Assembly: GCF_001999305.1 (NCBI RefSeq)
Contig: NZ_MLHQ01000010.1
Location: 143,507-207,506 of the forward strand
Source of the DNA: Rodentibacter myodis
Lineage (GTDB): Bacteria; Pseudomonadota; Gammaproteobacteria; Enterobacterales; Pasteurellaceae
Length of the DNA stretch: 64,000 nt
Direction: 5' to 3'
Both the position numbers and the translations under genes were made by a program. Positions 14,479-22,855 of the stretch are shown here, in pieces. The notes below the pieces were generated by a model. The model ran no database searches and had not been told where the DNA came from. It saw nothing but the letters and a program-made list of their open reading frames with translations. The stretch's first letter is position 1; the number at the start of each line of letters is the position of its first letter.

Positions 14479-14977
14479 ATGGGGTTGCTCGGTGGTTGCC
14501 GTGGTTGCCCTAGTGATTGCCGCACACGGCAATGAAATTCGCACATCAGAACAAGGCTTGCTCTTAATCGGCAATGCCGAAGGCTGCCAACGTAAGCCCT
14601 ACACCTGCCCTGCCGATGTCCTCACTTTTGGCATTGGCACAACAGACACGGTGGAAAAAATCAATCCCAATAAAATTTACACAGACGAAGAAATTGCCCG
14701 CGCCTTTGCCAAAGGCGTACAACAGGCGGAAAAATGTGTCAACACCTACGCCAACGGGCAAACAATGCCACAAGGCGCATTTGATGCCTTAACCTCGATC
14801 ACCTTCAATGTCGGTTGCGGAAAGCTCAAAAACAGCACCCTGTTTAAACTCGCCCGTCAAGGTTACAGCCCCGCAATGTGCGGTCAATTTGAACGTTGGA
14901 TTTATGCCGGCGGTAAACCGCTCAACGGCTTAATTGACCGCCGCCAAAAGGAGAAAGCCCTATGTTTAACTTTTTAA
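14459..14977 (+). CDS. SAR endolysin (lysozyme, glycoside hydrolase family 24 type)
   Basis: A 172-residue lysozyme that cuts peptidoglycan between MurNAc and GlcNAc. The N-terminus is a weakly hydrophobic signal-arrest-release segment (WGCSVVAVVALVIAAHG) instead of a cleaved signal. The catalytic region NAEGCQRKPYTCPADVLTFG supplies the Glu, with the Asp/Cys and Thr positions (GIGTT) following. QGAFDALTSITFNVGCG and the NGLIDRRQKE motif near the end are typical. The ATG at 14459 follows GAAGGAA. The gene lies inside holin and spanin overlaps. Confidence 0.87.
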   Translation: MVRKAAKWGCSVVAVVALVIAAHGNEIRTSEQGLLLIGNAEGCQRKPYTCPADVLTFGIGTTDTVEKINPNKIYTDEEIARAFAKGVQQAEKCVNTYANGQTMPQGAFDALTSITFNVGCGKLKNSTLFKLARQGYSPAMCGQFERWIYAGGKPLNGLIDRRQKEKALCLTF

Positions 14978-15312
14978 GCCTCAAAGAAAAAGGCATTTTA
15001 TTCATCGGGCCAATGTTGATGGGGTTGGTTATCCTTTTTCTTGGTTGGCAGGCAAATCACTGGCGTGCCGAAATGATAAAAGAGGAACAACTCAAAGCTA
15101 AGTGGCAAACGGCTTACTTTGCGTTAAACAATCAAGTCCAACAATTTGCCGAACAGCAAAAACAGCTCACCGCCGCCGTGAATGATCTCAAAACCCAACA
15201 AACAAAACAAACACAGGATTTAAAAAATGCGCTTAAACAACATCAAACGTGGGCTGATAGCCCTGTGCCTGACAGCGTGCGCGGCGTGTTCAACGCCCCC
15301 GCAAATCATTAA
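14962..15312 (+). CDS. i-spanin (Rz/LysB-like)
   Basis: A 116-residue inner-membrane spanin subunit. One N-terminal helix (ILFIGPMLMGLVILFLGW, residues 12-29) precedes a long periplasmic coiled coil rich in Gln (LNNQVQQFAEQQKQLTAAV and onward). It overlaps the lysozyme by 16 bases. The o-spanin gene starts inside it in another frame, the classic Rz/Rz1 arrangement. It would help fuse inner and outer membranes in the last lysis step. Confidence 0.8.
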   Translation: MFNFLSLKEKGILFIGPMLMGLVILFLGWQANHWRAEMIKEEQLKAKWQTAYFALNNQVQQFAEQQKQLTAAVNDLKTQQTKQTQDLKNALKQHQTWADSPVPDSVRGVFNAPANH

Positions 15313-15493
15313 ATCGCCGATACTTTGTCCGCAGGTTGCCGAGTGCGGTCGGTTTTCGCCACCAATTCGCACCAATGGCGAACTCGCCGAAGCCTATCAA
15401 CAGACACAGCACAGGCTAAATTTGTGCGTGATAGAAAACGACAGCCTAAAAAAATGCATCGAAGATTTTAACCAAAAGGAACAAAACCAATGA
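15227..15493 (+). CDS. o-spanin lipoprotein (Rz1/LysC-like)
   Basis: An 88-residue small lipoprotein. Its signal (MRLNNIKRGLIALCLTACAA) ends in a lipobox-like LTACAAC, followed by STPPQIIKS, the proline-containing start of the mature part. It begins inside the i-spanin gene in another frame and extends well beyond it, longer than lambda Rz1. The pair would span the periplasm. The start has no strong ribosome binding site; translation is probably coupled. Confidence 0.75.
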   Translation: MRLNNIKRGLIALCLTACAACSTPPQIIKSPILCPQVAECGRFSPPIRTNGELAEAYQQTQHRLNLCVIENDSLKKCIEDFNQKEQNQ

Positions 15494-15705
15494 CCGACCA
15501 ATTCGACCGCGCACAACAGCTTGAAGAAATACACCGTGAAATCGCCCTCAAAAAACACCGCACGTTTAAAGCGGTCAGCCGTCTTTATTGCGAAGATTGC
15601 GAGGCACCCATTCCGGAAAAACGCCGCCAAACTATTGTAGGCGTAACCCGTTGTGTAACTTGCCAAGAACGTGAAGAAAAACGCCAACGGAACTTTAGAA
15701 AATGA
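15490..15705 (+). CDS. TraR/DksA-type zinc finger protein
   Basis: A 71-residue protein with the C4 zinc finger of the DksA/TraR family (YCEDCEAPIPEKRR, RCVTCQERE). Phage versions bind in the secondary channel of RNA polymerase and shift transcription. It overlaps the o-spanin stop and the gpR start by four bases each, so it belongs to the late operon. All four cysteines are present. Confidence 0.85.
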   Translation: MTDQFDRAQQLEEIHREIALKKHRTFKAVSRLYCEDCEAPIPEKRRQTIVGVTRCVTCQEREEKRQRNFRK

Positions 15706-16169
15706 AAAAGCCCAACCAACTACGCAACATCCTTGAACAAAGTCACGCCGACTTTATCAACAATCCCGACCGCCTGCAGCTTTATGTTGACGGCGGTCAA
15801 ATCATTGCCACCGGTAGCCATTCATTCAGCTTTGAATATCGCTACACCCTCAACGTGGTTGTCACGGATTATGCCGGTGATATTGCCGCCCTTGTCGTGC
15901 CAATCATTGCTTACCTACGCACCAATCAGCCTGAAATATTTGAAAACCCTGCACGGCGTGAAAATGCCTTCAAGTTTGAAGTAGATTACAACAATAACAA
16001 CACCGCCGACATCAGTTTTGAAATCCAACTCACCGAACGGGTGGTGTCTAAAAATGAGGTTGAAGGCGTGCAAATTCGTTATGCCAAAGAACCGGTGCTT
16101 GACGAAGCCCGCCGCGTGAAAGTGTATTTGCAGGATTGGGATAATTTGATTTTTGAGGGGAACGTTTAA
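15702..16169 (+). CDS. R: Tail completion protein, P2 gpR family
   Basis: A 155-residue protein matching gpR. The start KKPNQLRNILEQSHADFINN, the core YRYTLNVVVTDYAGD and the end VYLQDWDNLIFEGNV are typical. It acts at the head-proximal end of the tail tube. It overlaps its neighbours by four bases and one base, and looks intact. Confidence 0.82.
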   Translation: MKKPNQLRNILEQSHADFINNPDRLQLYVDGGQIIATGSHSFSFEYRYTLNVVVTDYAGDIAALVVPIIAYLRTNQPEIFENPARRENAFKFEVDYNNNNTADISFEIQLTERVVSKNEVEGVQIRYAKEPVLDEARRVKVYLQDWDNLIFEGNV

Positions 16170-16630
16170 TGGCAACGGTGCAAGAAATCCAAGCAAAATT
16201 AACCGCACTTATCAACAACTTATCGCCCCAAGCACGCCGCAAACTGGCAAAAAACATCGGACAATCCTTGCGAAAAAATCAAGCCGCACGCATTGCCCGA
16301 CAACAAAACCCGGACGGCAGTGCCTTTGAAGCCCGCAAGCCCCGTAAACATTTTGGCAAAAAGCAGGGGCGCATTAAACGCAAAGCAATGTTCGCCAAGT
16401 TGCGCACCGCCCGCCATTTAAAAGTGCGGTCAAACGGCAATGAGGTTTTAGTGGGCTTTAACGGCTCAAGTGCGGCGATTGCAACGGTGCATCAATATGG
16501 GTTAAAGGGCACGGTAGATAGAAAGAAAGGGATTAAAACAAAATATGCCCAACGGGAATTGTTGGGCTTTACGGAACAGGATTTAGAATTGATTGAAGAA
16601 CTGGTGCTAACTCAATTATCACATAATTGA
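16169..16630 (+). CDS. S: Tail completion protein, P2 gpS family
   Basis: A 153-residue basic protein of the gpS group needed for tail completion. LSPQARRKLAKNIGQSLRKN and KHFGKKQGRIKRKAMFAKLR are typical, followed by a compact second half ending in RELLGFTEQDLELIEELVL. In P2 the next tail genes encode baseplate, sheath and tube; here a leftward remnant and then the tape measure follow. Confidence 0.82.
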   Translation: MATVQEIQAKLTALINNLSPQARRKLAKNIGQSLRKNQAARIARQQNPDGSAFEARKPRKHFGKKQGRIKRKAMFAKLRTARHLKVRSNGNEVLVGFNGSSAAIATVHQYGLKGTVDRKKGIKTKYAQRELLGFTEQDLELIEELVLTQLSHN

Positions 16631-16631
16631 A

Positions 16632-16873
16632 TTAGGCTTTAGCGTTATTATCCGGTATTGCGGCAACAATAAAACCCAAAATTATCGTGATAAATAGAGA
16701 TAAAAGAATACTATCGGTTATTAACCAAAGCACGAAAACCAATGCCACAATCGGAATAAACGCAACCGTTGCCATACTAAAAATAGCAGAAATCACCGCA
16801 ATAGTGAGGCTTCCGGCAAAAAATAATCCTAAACAGATAATCAACGAAATGCCAATGCCAGTATCAGTGCCAT
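16632..16873 (-). pseudogene. Small hydrophobic membrane protein gene, frameshifted near its start
   Basis: On the minus strand GGGAGGA precedes an ATG at 16873 that reads MALILALA and then stops. Adding one A near 16848-16850 joins it to a hydrophobic frame (ISLIICLGLFFAGSLTIAVI, then FIPIVALVFVLWLITDSILL) that ends at 16632. The longer frame by itself would need a TTG start at 16925 and a non-hydrophobic leader, which is less convincing. The protein would be about 80 residues with two or three helices. It is transcribed against the tail operon and ends two bases from gpS. Function unknown. Confidence 0.45.
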
Positions 16874-16942
16874 ATTTCCTCCCTTTATTTTGCTGATTAT
16901 TAAACCTAACACAAAAATTTGTCAATAAAAAAGCGAGTTTTT

Positions 16943-19858
16943 ATGAATAATTTACAGCTTACCGTATTACTCAATGCCATTGATAAAATTTCCGCGCCGG
17001 TAAAAAATGCGGCTAAAAGTGTCAATGCCCTTTCAGAACAATTAAAAAATAGCAAATCAGCATTGCGTGAACTTGAAAAAGTACAAAATCAAATGAATTC
17101 ATTTTCTCGCACCACAGAGAAAATAAATAAAAGCACCGAGGCAATCAATAAACACGCCAAAAAATTAGATAACCTACGCAATAAAATTTCTAAAATGAAA
17201 AATGAGCGGGTTGATCTCAAAGGTCAAATTAAAGATGCCGAGCTTTATCATTCAAGTTTAATTTCTAAGGGAAAGGTTGCCGAAGCCTTGGCAGTCCGTG
17301 TCAAAATTGGCGATCTCACCAAACAATATGAAAAGCTACAAGGAAGCATTAGCGAAACCGGCAGAAAAATAAGTAAAGAAAATGCTGAATGGAAAGCCGG
17401 TCGCCGTGAAAAAGCCAAACAACTTTTACAACTTCGAGAGTTAAAGCGCAAGTTGAAAGAGGCAGGGATTGATACAAAGCATTTTGCCCAACAAGAAACC
17501 TTGCTTGCTGAAAAAATTAAAGCAGCCAATAAAACCATTGAGCAACAACAAGCACGCTTAGCGAAATTAAACGCTAAACAGGCTGCCTATCAAAAATATC
17601 GTGGGCAAGTCGAAAATCTAAAAGAAATCAGCGGAAAAGCGCAAATGATTGGTGCGCAATCTATGGCAGCCGGTGCGACTATCACCGCTCCACTTGCCAA
17701 CGTCACCAAAGATTTTATGAATTTTGAAGATGCAATGATTGGTGTGGCACGCCAAGTTCCGGGCTTAAAAGATGAATTCGGAAACTTTACCCCTGAATTT
17801 GATGAGTGGAAAAAGAAAATCCAAAATCTATCAAAAACGCTACCGCTAACCACTGTTCAAATCGCCAATATGATTGAAAGTGCGGCAAGAATGGATATTC
17901 CGAAAGAGCAACTGGAAGAATTTGTGCGGATTAACACACAAATGGCAACTGCATTTGATGCAACCAATCCGGATGAAATGGTTGAGGCGTTCGGAAAAGT
18001 CAGTAAAAACTTTAAACTCACTCAAGAACAAACAAGAGAACTTGCCGATACGATCAACTATTTGGACGATAACACCATTTCTAAAGGTACGGGCATTATA
18101 GGCTATATGAACAGAGTGGCAGGTATTGCCGGCATTGCCAAAATCACCGATAAAAATATGGCTGCTCTTGGCTCAACATTACAAACATTAGGCGCGGCAG
18201 AAGAAGATAGTGCCACAGCCGTTACCACGATTTTTACCCGTTTAGGTGTGGCAGGAAACCATAAAGAAGTGGATGGCGCACTTAAAAAATTAAGGTTAGA
18301 TCCGAAAAAAATTGCAAGTGGAATGGCAAAAGATGCACAAGCCACATTGATGTTGATTGTCGAAAAAATCAAAGGGTTAAAAGACAGTGAACAAACTGAT
18401 GTAATGAAAGGACTTGTGGGGATTCCGCATATTAAAACCATTTCAAAATTAGTGACAAATACCGAAGAATGGCGTAGACAAATTAAACTTGCCAATAGCG
18501 AGGCAGCAAAAGGCTCAATGGCGAGAGAGTTTGAAACAAGAATGAAAGCCCTTTCGGCATCGACACAGATTTTTGAAAACCAACTTTACAATTTAAAAGC
18601 AACGATTGGAGGCGTGCTTGCACCTACACTAAATTCAGTAATGGTTAAAATTGGGGGGATCATTGACAAGGTCAAAGCGTGGATAGAAGCTAATCCGGAA
18701 CTCGCAAGAAAAATTCTTATTGTTGCGGGTGCAATCGGCACAACGCTTACTGCTTTCGGCGCATTAAGCCTTGCATTAAGTTTTGTGGTTTATCCTATTG
18801 CCCGATTATTTCTTGGCTTGTCAAAGCTAAAAATTTTATTGCCTAAAATTAGTGCGTCCTTCAAAACTGTCGATGGCTCAATTCTACGCGGTTTATTGTC
18901 ACCACTTAAATTATTGATGTTTGCCTTCACGCCTTTAGGGGCAGTTATTATTGCAACAGTTGGAATAATAGCCGGTTCAATTTATAAATATTGGACACCA
19001 ATCAAAGCCTTTTTCGGTGGTTTTTGGGAAGGATTAAAATCAGGGCTTGCACCGGTTATTGAAAAATTTAAACCGTTGGGCGATCTATTTGGCGTTGTAG
19101 TCGGCTGGATTGAAAAAGCCGTGAAATGGTTTATGGATTTGCTCTCGCCGGTTCAAAGCACACAAAAAGATTTAGATGCCGCCGCAAGTGCCGGTAAAAA
19201 ATTTGGTGAATGGGTAGCAAAAGGAATTGATCTCGCGCTCACACCGTTGAAATTATTACAAGATGGCATTCAATGGGTATTAGATCATATGCCAAGTATT
19301 GAAGGTATCAGTAACGCCCTTGATAAAGGAAACCAAATCACCGAACAAGCCCAACAAATAAAAGAAGAAGGAATCAAAAAGGCTTTTGGGGACGGTATTT
19401 TAGGCAAAACTATGCAACTACTAAGCGATCCTAATTTACAACACTGGAAAGGCGGATTAGTGAAAGGCTATTCAGCAGGCGGCTACACCGGCAACGGCGG
19501 TAAATATCAACCAATGGGGATTGTTCACGGCGGCGAATATGTGATGACAAAAGAGGCGACCTCACGCCTTGGCATTCACACCCTAAACGCCCTCAATTAT
19601 GGCAAACAAGCCTTAATTGCAGGCGGCTTGGGCGTAAGTGTTGCCACGGCCGCACCGGTGCAGGCTGATAGCCGACCGCCCATTTCAGCACGTCCCGTTG
19701 CCGCACAAGTCACCCAACCAATGACAGTGCAAATCACCATTAATGCCGCACAAGGTATGGACGAGCGAATGATTGCACAACAAGTGGCAAAAGAATTTCA
19801 ACGCATCCAAAACCAACAACAGGCACGCGCACGCAACAGCTTACGCGACAGGGGGTAA
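16943..19858 (+). CDS. T: Tail tape measure protein, P2 gpT family
   Basis: A 971-residue tape measure protein, which sets tail length and passes through the tube. The first 220 residues are coiled coil (KISAPVKNAAKSVNALSEQL...). The phage tail tape measure domain follows (MIGAQSMAAGATITAPLANV...FEDAMIGVARQVPG). Hydrophobic segments lie near residues 590-680 (ILIVAGAIGTTLTAFGALSL; FTPLGAVIIATVGIIAGSIY). The end (GGLVKGYSAGGYTGNGGKYQ, GIVHGGEYVMTKEAT) is typical. The ATG at 16943 is preferred to the one 24 bases upstream. In P2 it lies far downstream, after the sheath and tube genes, which are missing here. Confidence 0.87.
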   Translation: MNNLQLTVLLNAIDKISAPVKNAAKSVNALSEQLKNSKSALRELEKVQNQMNSFSRTTEKINKSTEAINKHAKKLDNLRNKISKMKNERVDLKGQIKDAELYHSSLISKGKVAEALAVRVKIGDLTKQYEKLQGSISETGRKISKENAEWKAGRREKAKQLLQLRELKRKLKEAGIDTKHFAQQETLLAEKIKAANKTIEQQQARLAKLNAKQAAYQKYRGQVENLKEISGKAQMIGAQSMAAGATITAPLANVTKDFMNFEDAMIGVARQVPGLKDEFGNFTPEFDEWKKKIQNLSKTLPLTTVQIANMIESAARMDIPKEQLEEFVRINTQMATAFDATNPDEMVEAFGKVSKNFKLTQEQTRELADTINYLDDNTISKGTGIIGYMNRVAGIAGIAKITDKNMAALGSTLQTLGAAEEDSATAVTTIFTRLGVAGNHKEVDGALKKLRLDPKKIASGMAKDAQATLMLIVEKIKGLKDSEQTDVMKGLVGIPHIKTISKLVTNTEEWRRQIKLANSEAAKGSMAREFETRMKALSASTQIFENQLYNLKATIGGVLAPTLNSVMVKIGGIIDKVKAWIEANPELARKILIVAGAIGTTLTAFGALSLALSFVVYPIARLFLGLSKLKILLPKISASFKTVDGSILRGLLSPLKLLMFAFTPLGAVIIATVGIIAGSIYKYWTPIKAFFGGFWEGLKSGLAPVIEKFKPLGDLFGVVVGWIEKAVKWFMDLLSPVQSTQKDLDAAASAGKKFGEWVAKGIDLALTPLKLLQDGIQWVLDHMPSIEGISNALDKGNQITEQAQQIKEEGIKKAFGDGILGKTMQLLSDPNLQHWKGGLVKGYSAGGYTGNGGKYQPMGIVHGGEYVMTKEATSRLGIHTLNALNYGKQALIAGGLGVSVATAAPVQADSRPPISARPVAAQVTQPMTVQITINAAQGMDERMIAQQVAKEFQRIQNQQQARARNSLRDRG

Positions 19859-19859
19859 C

Positions 19860-19882
19860 AAAAGGGCGAAAGCCCTTTTTTG
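19860..19882 (+). terminator. Terminator after the tape measure gene
   Basis: AAAGGGCGAAAGCCCTTTTTTG is a compact hairpin (AAAGGGC/GCCCTTT) with a T run. It separates the tape measure gene from the toxin-antitoxin pair. Confidence 0.75.
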
Positions 19883-19945
19883 TTTGATAAAAAAAATCAC
19901 TCGGGTTATAGTAGCGAACCTATCCATCCCATAGGAGTGTGAAAA

Positions 19946-20125
19946 ATGTTCAAAGAAAAAGGCTATGATGAATTTTTAGCAGCAAGTATTAAACGTGGTG
20001 AAGCGGACGTTGCTGCAGGGCGCGTATTTACTTTAGAACAAACTAAAGCACATCTGCAAAAAACAATCGAAAAAAAAGCACGAGAACTTGAAGATACTGA
20101 ACGTGAAGTATTGATTTATGGCTAA
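19946..20125 (+). CDS. Antitoxin of the RelE/ParE-type module
   Basis: A 59-residue protein (MFKEKGYDEFLAASIKRGEA, ending LEDTEREVLIYG), short, helical and charged. It lies directly before and overlaps by eight bases the toxin gene, as antitoxins do. AGGAG (19932-19936) precedes the ATG. RGEADVAAGRVFTLEQTKAH resembles the C-terminal toxin-binding part of ParD/StbD-like antitoxins, but I cannot assign a family with certainty. No DNA-binding domain is obvious. Confidence 0.65.
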   Translation: MFKEKGYDEFLAASIKRGEADVAAGRVFTLEQTKAHLQKTIEKKARELEDTEREVLIYG

Positions 20126-20402
20126 GATTATCTTTACCCAAGAAGCCGATCGTAACTTAAACGAGATTGTTTCAAACGTTATTGAATATACGGGTTATGA
20201 GTTAAGCGGAATTAAGTTAGCCGATGATATTTTTGCTAAAATTGATGTGATCGCCTATATGCCTATGGCCGCAGGCAGAATTATTCAAGATAACCGCCGT
20301 GAAGCTTTTTGCCGTGGTTATCGTATCGTTTATGATATTGTCGGCGGTGAAGTATATATTCAAACTATTATCCACTCCCGCCGATTATATCCTCGCCCCT
20401 AA
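20118..20402 (+). CDS. RelE/ParE superfamily toxin
   Basis: A 94-residue toxin of the RelE/ParE fold: AKIIFTQEADRNLNEIVSNV at the start and DIFAKIDVIAYMPMAAGRII in the middle. GYRIVYDIVGGEVYIQTIIH and SRRLYP form the end. The final IHSRRLYP block is typical of ParE-like members, which target gyrase, while RelE members cut mRNA on the ribosome; the sequence does not decide. The module sits between T and V of the tail cluster, bracketed by terminators, so it is independent cargo. Confidence 0.8.
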   Translation: MAKIIFTQEADRNLNEIVSNVIEYTGYELSGIKLADDIFAKIDVIAYMPMAAGRIIQDNRREAFCRGYRIVYDIVGGEVYIQTIIHSRRLYPRP

Positions 20403-20422
20403 ATCTTTTCCTTTTTCTATCT

Positions 20423-20450
20423 AAAGCAAGTCTCACGCTTGCTTTTTTTG
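20423..20450 (+). terminator. Terminator after the toxin gene
   Basis: AAAGCAAG and GCTTGCTTT pair around TCTCAC, followed by a run of T. It ends the toxin-antitoxin transcript before gene V. Confidence 0.75.
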
Positions 20451-20540
20451 TTACCCCACACTTCACACGCCCCCACCCTCGCAATCTTCCTTTATCTCAC
20501 CAACAATAGGGCTATTTATTACATCATCACAATCTACCCT

Positions 20541-21077
20541 ATGTCTGCCGAAATCAACCGCCGAATTGATAACCTGATCCGCTTTGGGCTGATTGCCGAA
20601 GTGGATTATGCGCAAGCCCGTGCGCGGGTAAAGAGCGGTCAAATTCTGACGGATTTTTTACCCTTTGTAACCTTTCGTGCCGGCACAACCCAAACGTGGT
20701 CGCCGCCAACCATAGGCGAGCAATGTGTCATTTTGGCGGCAAGTGGTGAATTTACCACGGCTTGTGTGCTTGTGGGGCTTTATACCCAAAACAGCCCAAG
20801 CCATTCCCAAGATTTGCACCTCATTCAATTTGCAGACGGGGCAATCATTGAATACAACCAAGCCACAGGCGCATTGACTGTCAGCGGTATTAAAGTCGCC
20901 AATATTACGGCAGCAAACCAAATCAATATTGATTGCCCCTTCGTCAATATCAAAGGCAATGTAAAAGTCGAAGGCAGCATCACCGCAAGCGGTGATGTAA
21001 AAGGCGGCAAAATTAGCCTACAAAATCACAAACACCTTGAGCAAGGTGACGGTAAAGACACAGGCAAAGCAAAATGA
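20541..21077 (+). CDS. V: Baseplate spike protein, P2 gpV family
   Basis: A 178-residue gpV-type spike: an N-terminal OB-like part (EINRRIDNLIRFGLIAEVDY, PPTIGEQCVILAASGEFTTA) precedes a repetitive beta-helix. That helix (IKVANITAANQINIDCPFVN, IKGNVKVEGSITASGDVKGG) forms the trimeric needle. The end HKHLEQGDGKDTGKAK carries the His-x-His iron-binding tip motif (HKH). I start at ATG 20541 by family length; no strong ribosome binding site is visible. It overlaps W by four bases. Confidence 0.87.
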   Translation: MSAEINRRIDNLIRFGLIAEVDYAQARARVKSGQILTDFLPFVTFRAGTTQTWSPPTIGEQCVILAASGEFTTACVLVGLYTQNSPSHSQDLHLIQFADGAIIEYNQATGALTVSGIKVANITAANQINIDCPFVNIKGNVKVEGSITASGDVKGGKISLQNHKHLEQGDGKDTGKAK

Positions 21078-21409
21078 ACCGATACACAGGCGAACAGTTA
21101 GCGGACGAAACCGCTCACATCAAACAATCTATTGCAGATATTCTGCTCACGCCCATTGGCTCCCGCCTGCAGCGGCGTGAATATGGCAGTCTTATTCCAA
21201 TGTTGCTTGACCGCCCGATTAATCGCACGCTTTTATTACAACTTGCCGCTTGTGCGGTTACGGCGATCAACCGTTGGGAACCGCGCGTGCAAATCACCCA
21301 ATTTAAACCGCAGCCGATTGAAGGCGGCATTAATGCAAGCTATGTGGCACGCTTTCGCAAAAACAATCAAGAAATCCGAAACGAACAATTATTACTAAGT
21401 GGCAAATAA
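21074..21409 (+). CDS. W: Baseplate wedge protein, P2 gpW family (gp25-like)
   Basis: A 111-residue protein of the gpW/gp25-like group: HIKQSIADILLTPIGSRLQR, then REYGSLIPMLLDRPIN and the conserved NRWEPRVQI. Members carry the EPR-type motif seen here as WEPRV. It joins baseplate to sheath in contractile tails, although no sheath gene is present in the window. It overlaps V and J by four bases and one base. Confidence 0.87.
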   Translation: MNRYTGEQLADETAHIKQSIADILLTPIGSRLQRREYGSLIPMLLDRPINRTLLLQLAACAVTAINRWEPRVQITQFKPQPIEGGINASYVARFRKNNQEIRNEQLLLSGK

Positions 21410-22323
21410 TGAGCGAACTTGTTGATTTATCCAAACTTGAAGCCCCCAAAGTGCTTGAAGATTTAAACTTTGAAACCTTACTTGCCGAACGCAAAGCGGA
21501 ATTTATCGCCCTCTATCCGCCGGAAGAGCAGCCCTTTTGGCAGGCACGGCTCAATCTTGAAAGTGAACCCATTACCAAATTATTGCAAGAAGCCGTGTAT
21601 TTGCAGTTGTTGGAACGCTCACGTATTAATCAAGCGGCACAAGCCACAATGTTGGCTTATGCCACCGGCAGCGATTTAGATGTGATTGCGGCAAATTACA
21701 ACGTGCAACGCCAAGTCATCCAAGCAGAAGATAACAGCGTTACACCGCCCATTCCTGCCATTTTGGAAGACGACACCGCCCTACGCCTGCGCACCCAATT
21801 AGCCTTTGAGGGGCTTTCGGTTGCAGGGCCGCGTTCAGCTTATGTGTTTCACGCCCTTTCTGCTCATCCTGAAGTGGCGGATGTTTCCGTGGTTTCACCC
21901 GAACCGGCACAGGTTACCGTCACCATTTTAAGCCGAATCGGACAAGGCACGGCAAGCGAGGCAGTACTCAACGCCGTGCGGGAAAAACTCAACGATGAAA
22001 ACACCCGCCCTATTGGCGACCGTGTCACCATACAAAGTGCGGTGATCAATCCTTATCAAATCCACGCCAAACTGCATTTATATCGTGGCCCGGAATATGA
22101 ACCAATCAAAGCGGAAACCTTAAAAAAACTTACCGCCTACACGGAAGAAAAACGCCGACTGGGACGGGATATTAGCCTATCCGGCATTTACGCCGCTTTA
22201 CATTTAGAAGGTGTGCAACGGGTAGAACTGCTTTCCCCAACCACCGATATTGTGCTGCCAAGCTCAAAATCGGGTTACTGCACCAACATCAATATTGAAA
22301 TAGTCACCAGCGATGATTACTAA
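21409..22323 (+). CDS. J: Baseplate assembly protein, P2 gpJ family
   Basis: A 304-residue gpJ-type protein at the edge of the baseplate. The start EAPKVLEDLNFETLLAERKA, the middle TMLAYATGSDLDVIAANYNV and GPRSAYVFHALSAHPEVADV are family hallmarks. VTILSRIGQGTASEAVL also fits. The length is normal. It overlaps gene I by 11 bases, suggesting coupled translation. A USS lies inside (about 22,032). Confidence 0.87.
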   Translation: MSELVDLSKLEAPKVLEDLNFETLLAERKAEFIALYPPEEQPFWQARLNLESEPITKLLQEAVYLQLLERSRINQAAQATMLAYATGSDLDVIAANYNVQRQVIQAEDNSVTPPIPAILEDDTALRLRTQLAFEGLSVAGPRSAYVFHALSAHPEVADVSVVSPEPAQVTVTILSRIGQGTASEAVLNAVREKLNDENTRPIGDRVTIQSAVINPYQIHAKLHLYRGPEYEPIKAETLKKLTAYTEEKRRLGRDISLSGIYAALHLEGVQRVELLSPTTDIVLPSSKSGYCTNINIEIVTSDDY

Positions 22324-22852
22324 CCATTTATTGCCCATTGGCTCAACACCCCTTGAAAAACGGGCAGCGAAAATCCTCAAAAGTGCGGTCGAGAATCCCA
22401 TTATTATTGCGGATTTAATCAACCCCGACCGTTGCCCACCCGAACTCCTGCCCTATTTAGCGTGGGCGTTTTCGGTGGATAAATGGGACGAACATTGGAC
22501 AGACGAAGTCAAACGCATTGCCATTAAGCAATCTTATTTTGTGCATAAACACAAAGGCACGATTGCCGCCGTGAAACGGGTGATTGAGCCTATCGGCTAT
22601 TTGATTGAATTAAAAGAATGGTTTAACACCCAACCGCAAGGACAACCCGGCACCTTTAGTTTAACCGTTGAAGTGCCGGAAAGCGGCTTGACTGAACAAA
22701 CTTACAATGAGTTGGTGCGTTTGGTGAATGATGTCAAACCCGTCTCTCGCCACCTGACACAACTCGCTATCGCCATTTCGCCAACAGGGGCATTGAACAC
22801 CTTTATCGGACAACAAGAAGGCGAAATCACCACCCTTTACCCACAAGGATAA
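22313..22852 (+). CDS. I: Tail protein, P2 gpI family
   Basis: A 179-residue gpI-type baseplate protein: LPIGSTPLEKRAAKILKSAV at the start, then PELLPYLAWAFSVDKWDEHW. KQSYFVHKHKGTIAAVKRVI and a beta-rich C-terminal half follow. It links the baseplate edge to the tail fibres. It lies three bases before the tail fibre gene. It looks intact. Confidence 0.87.
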   Translation: MITNHLLPIGSTPLEKRAAKILKSAVENPIIIADLINPDRCPPELLPYLAWAFSVDKWDEHWTDEVKRIAIKQSYFVHKHKGTIAAVKRVIEPIGYLIELKEWFNTQPQGQPGTFSLTVEVPESGLTEQTYNELVRLVNDVKPVSRHLTQLAIAISPTGALNTFIGQQEGEITTLYPQG

Positions 22853-22855
22853 TTT

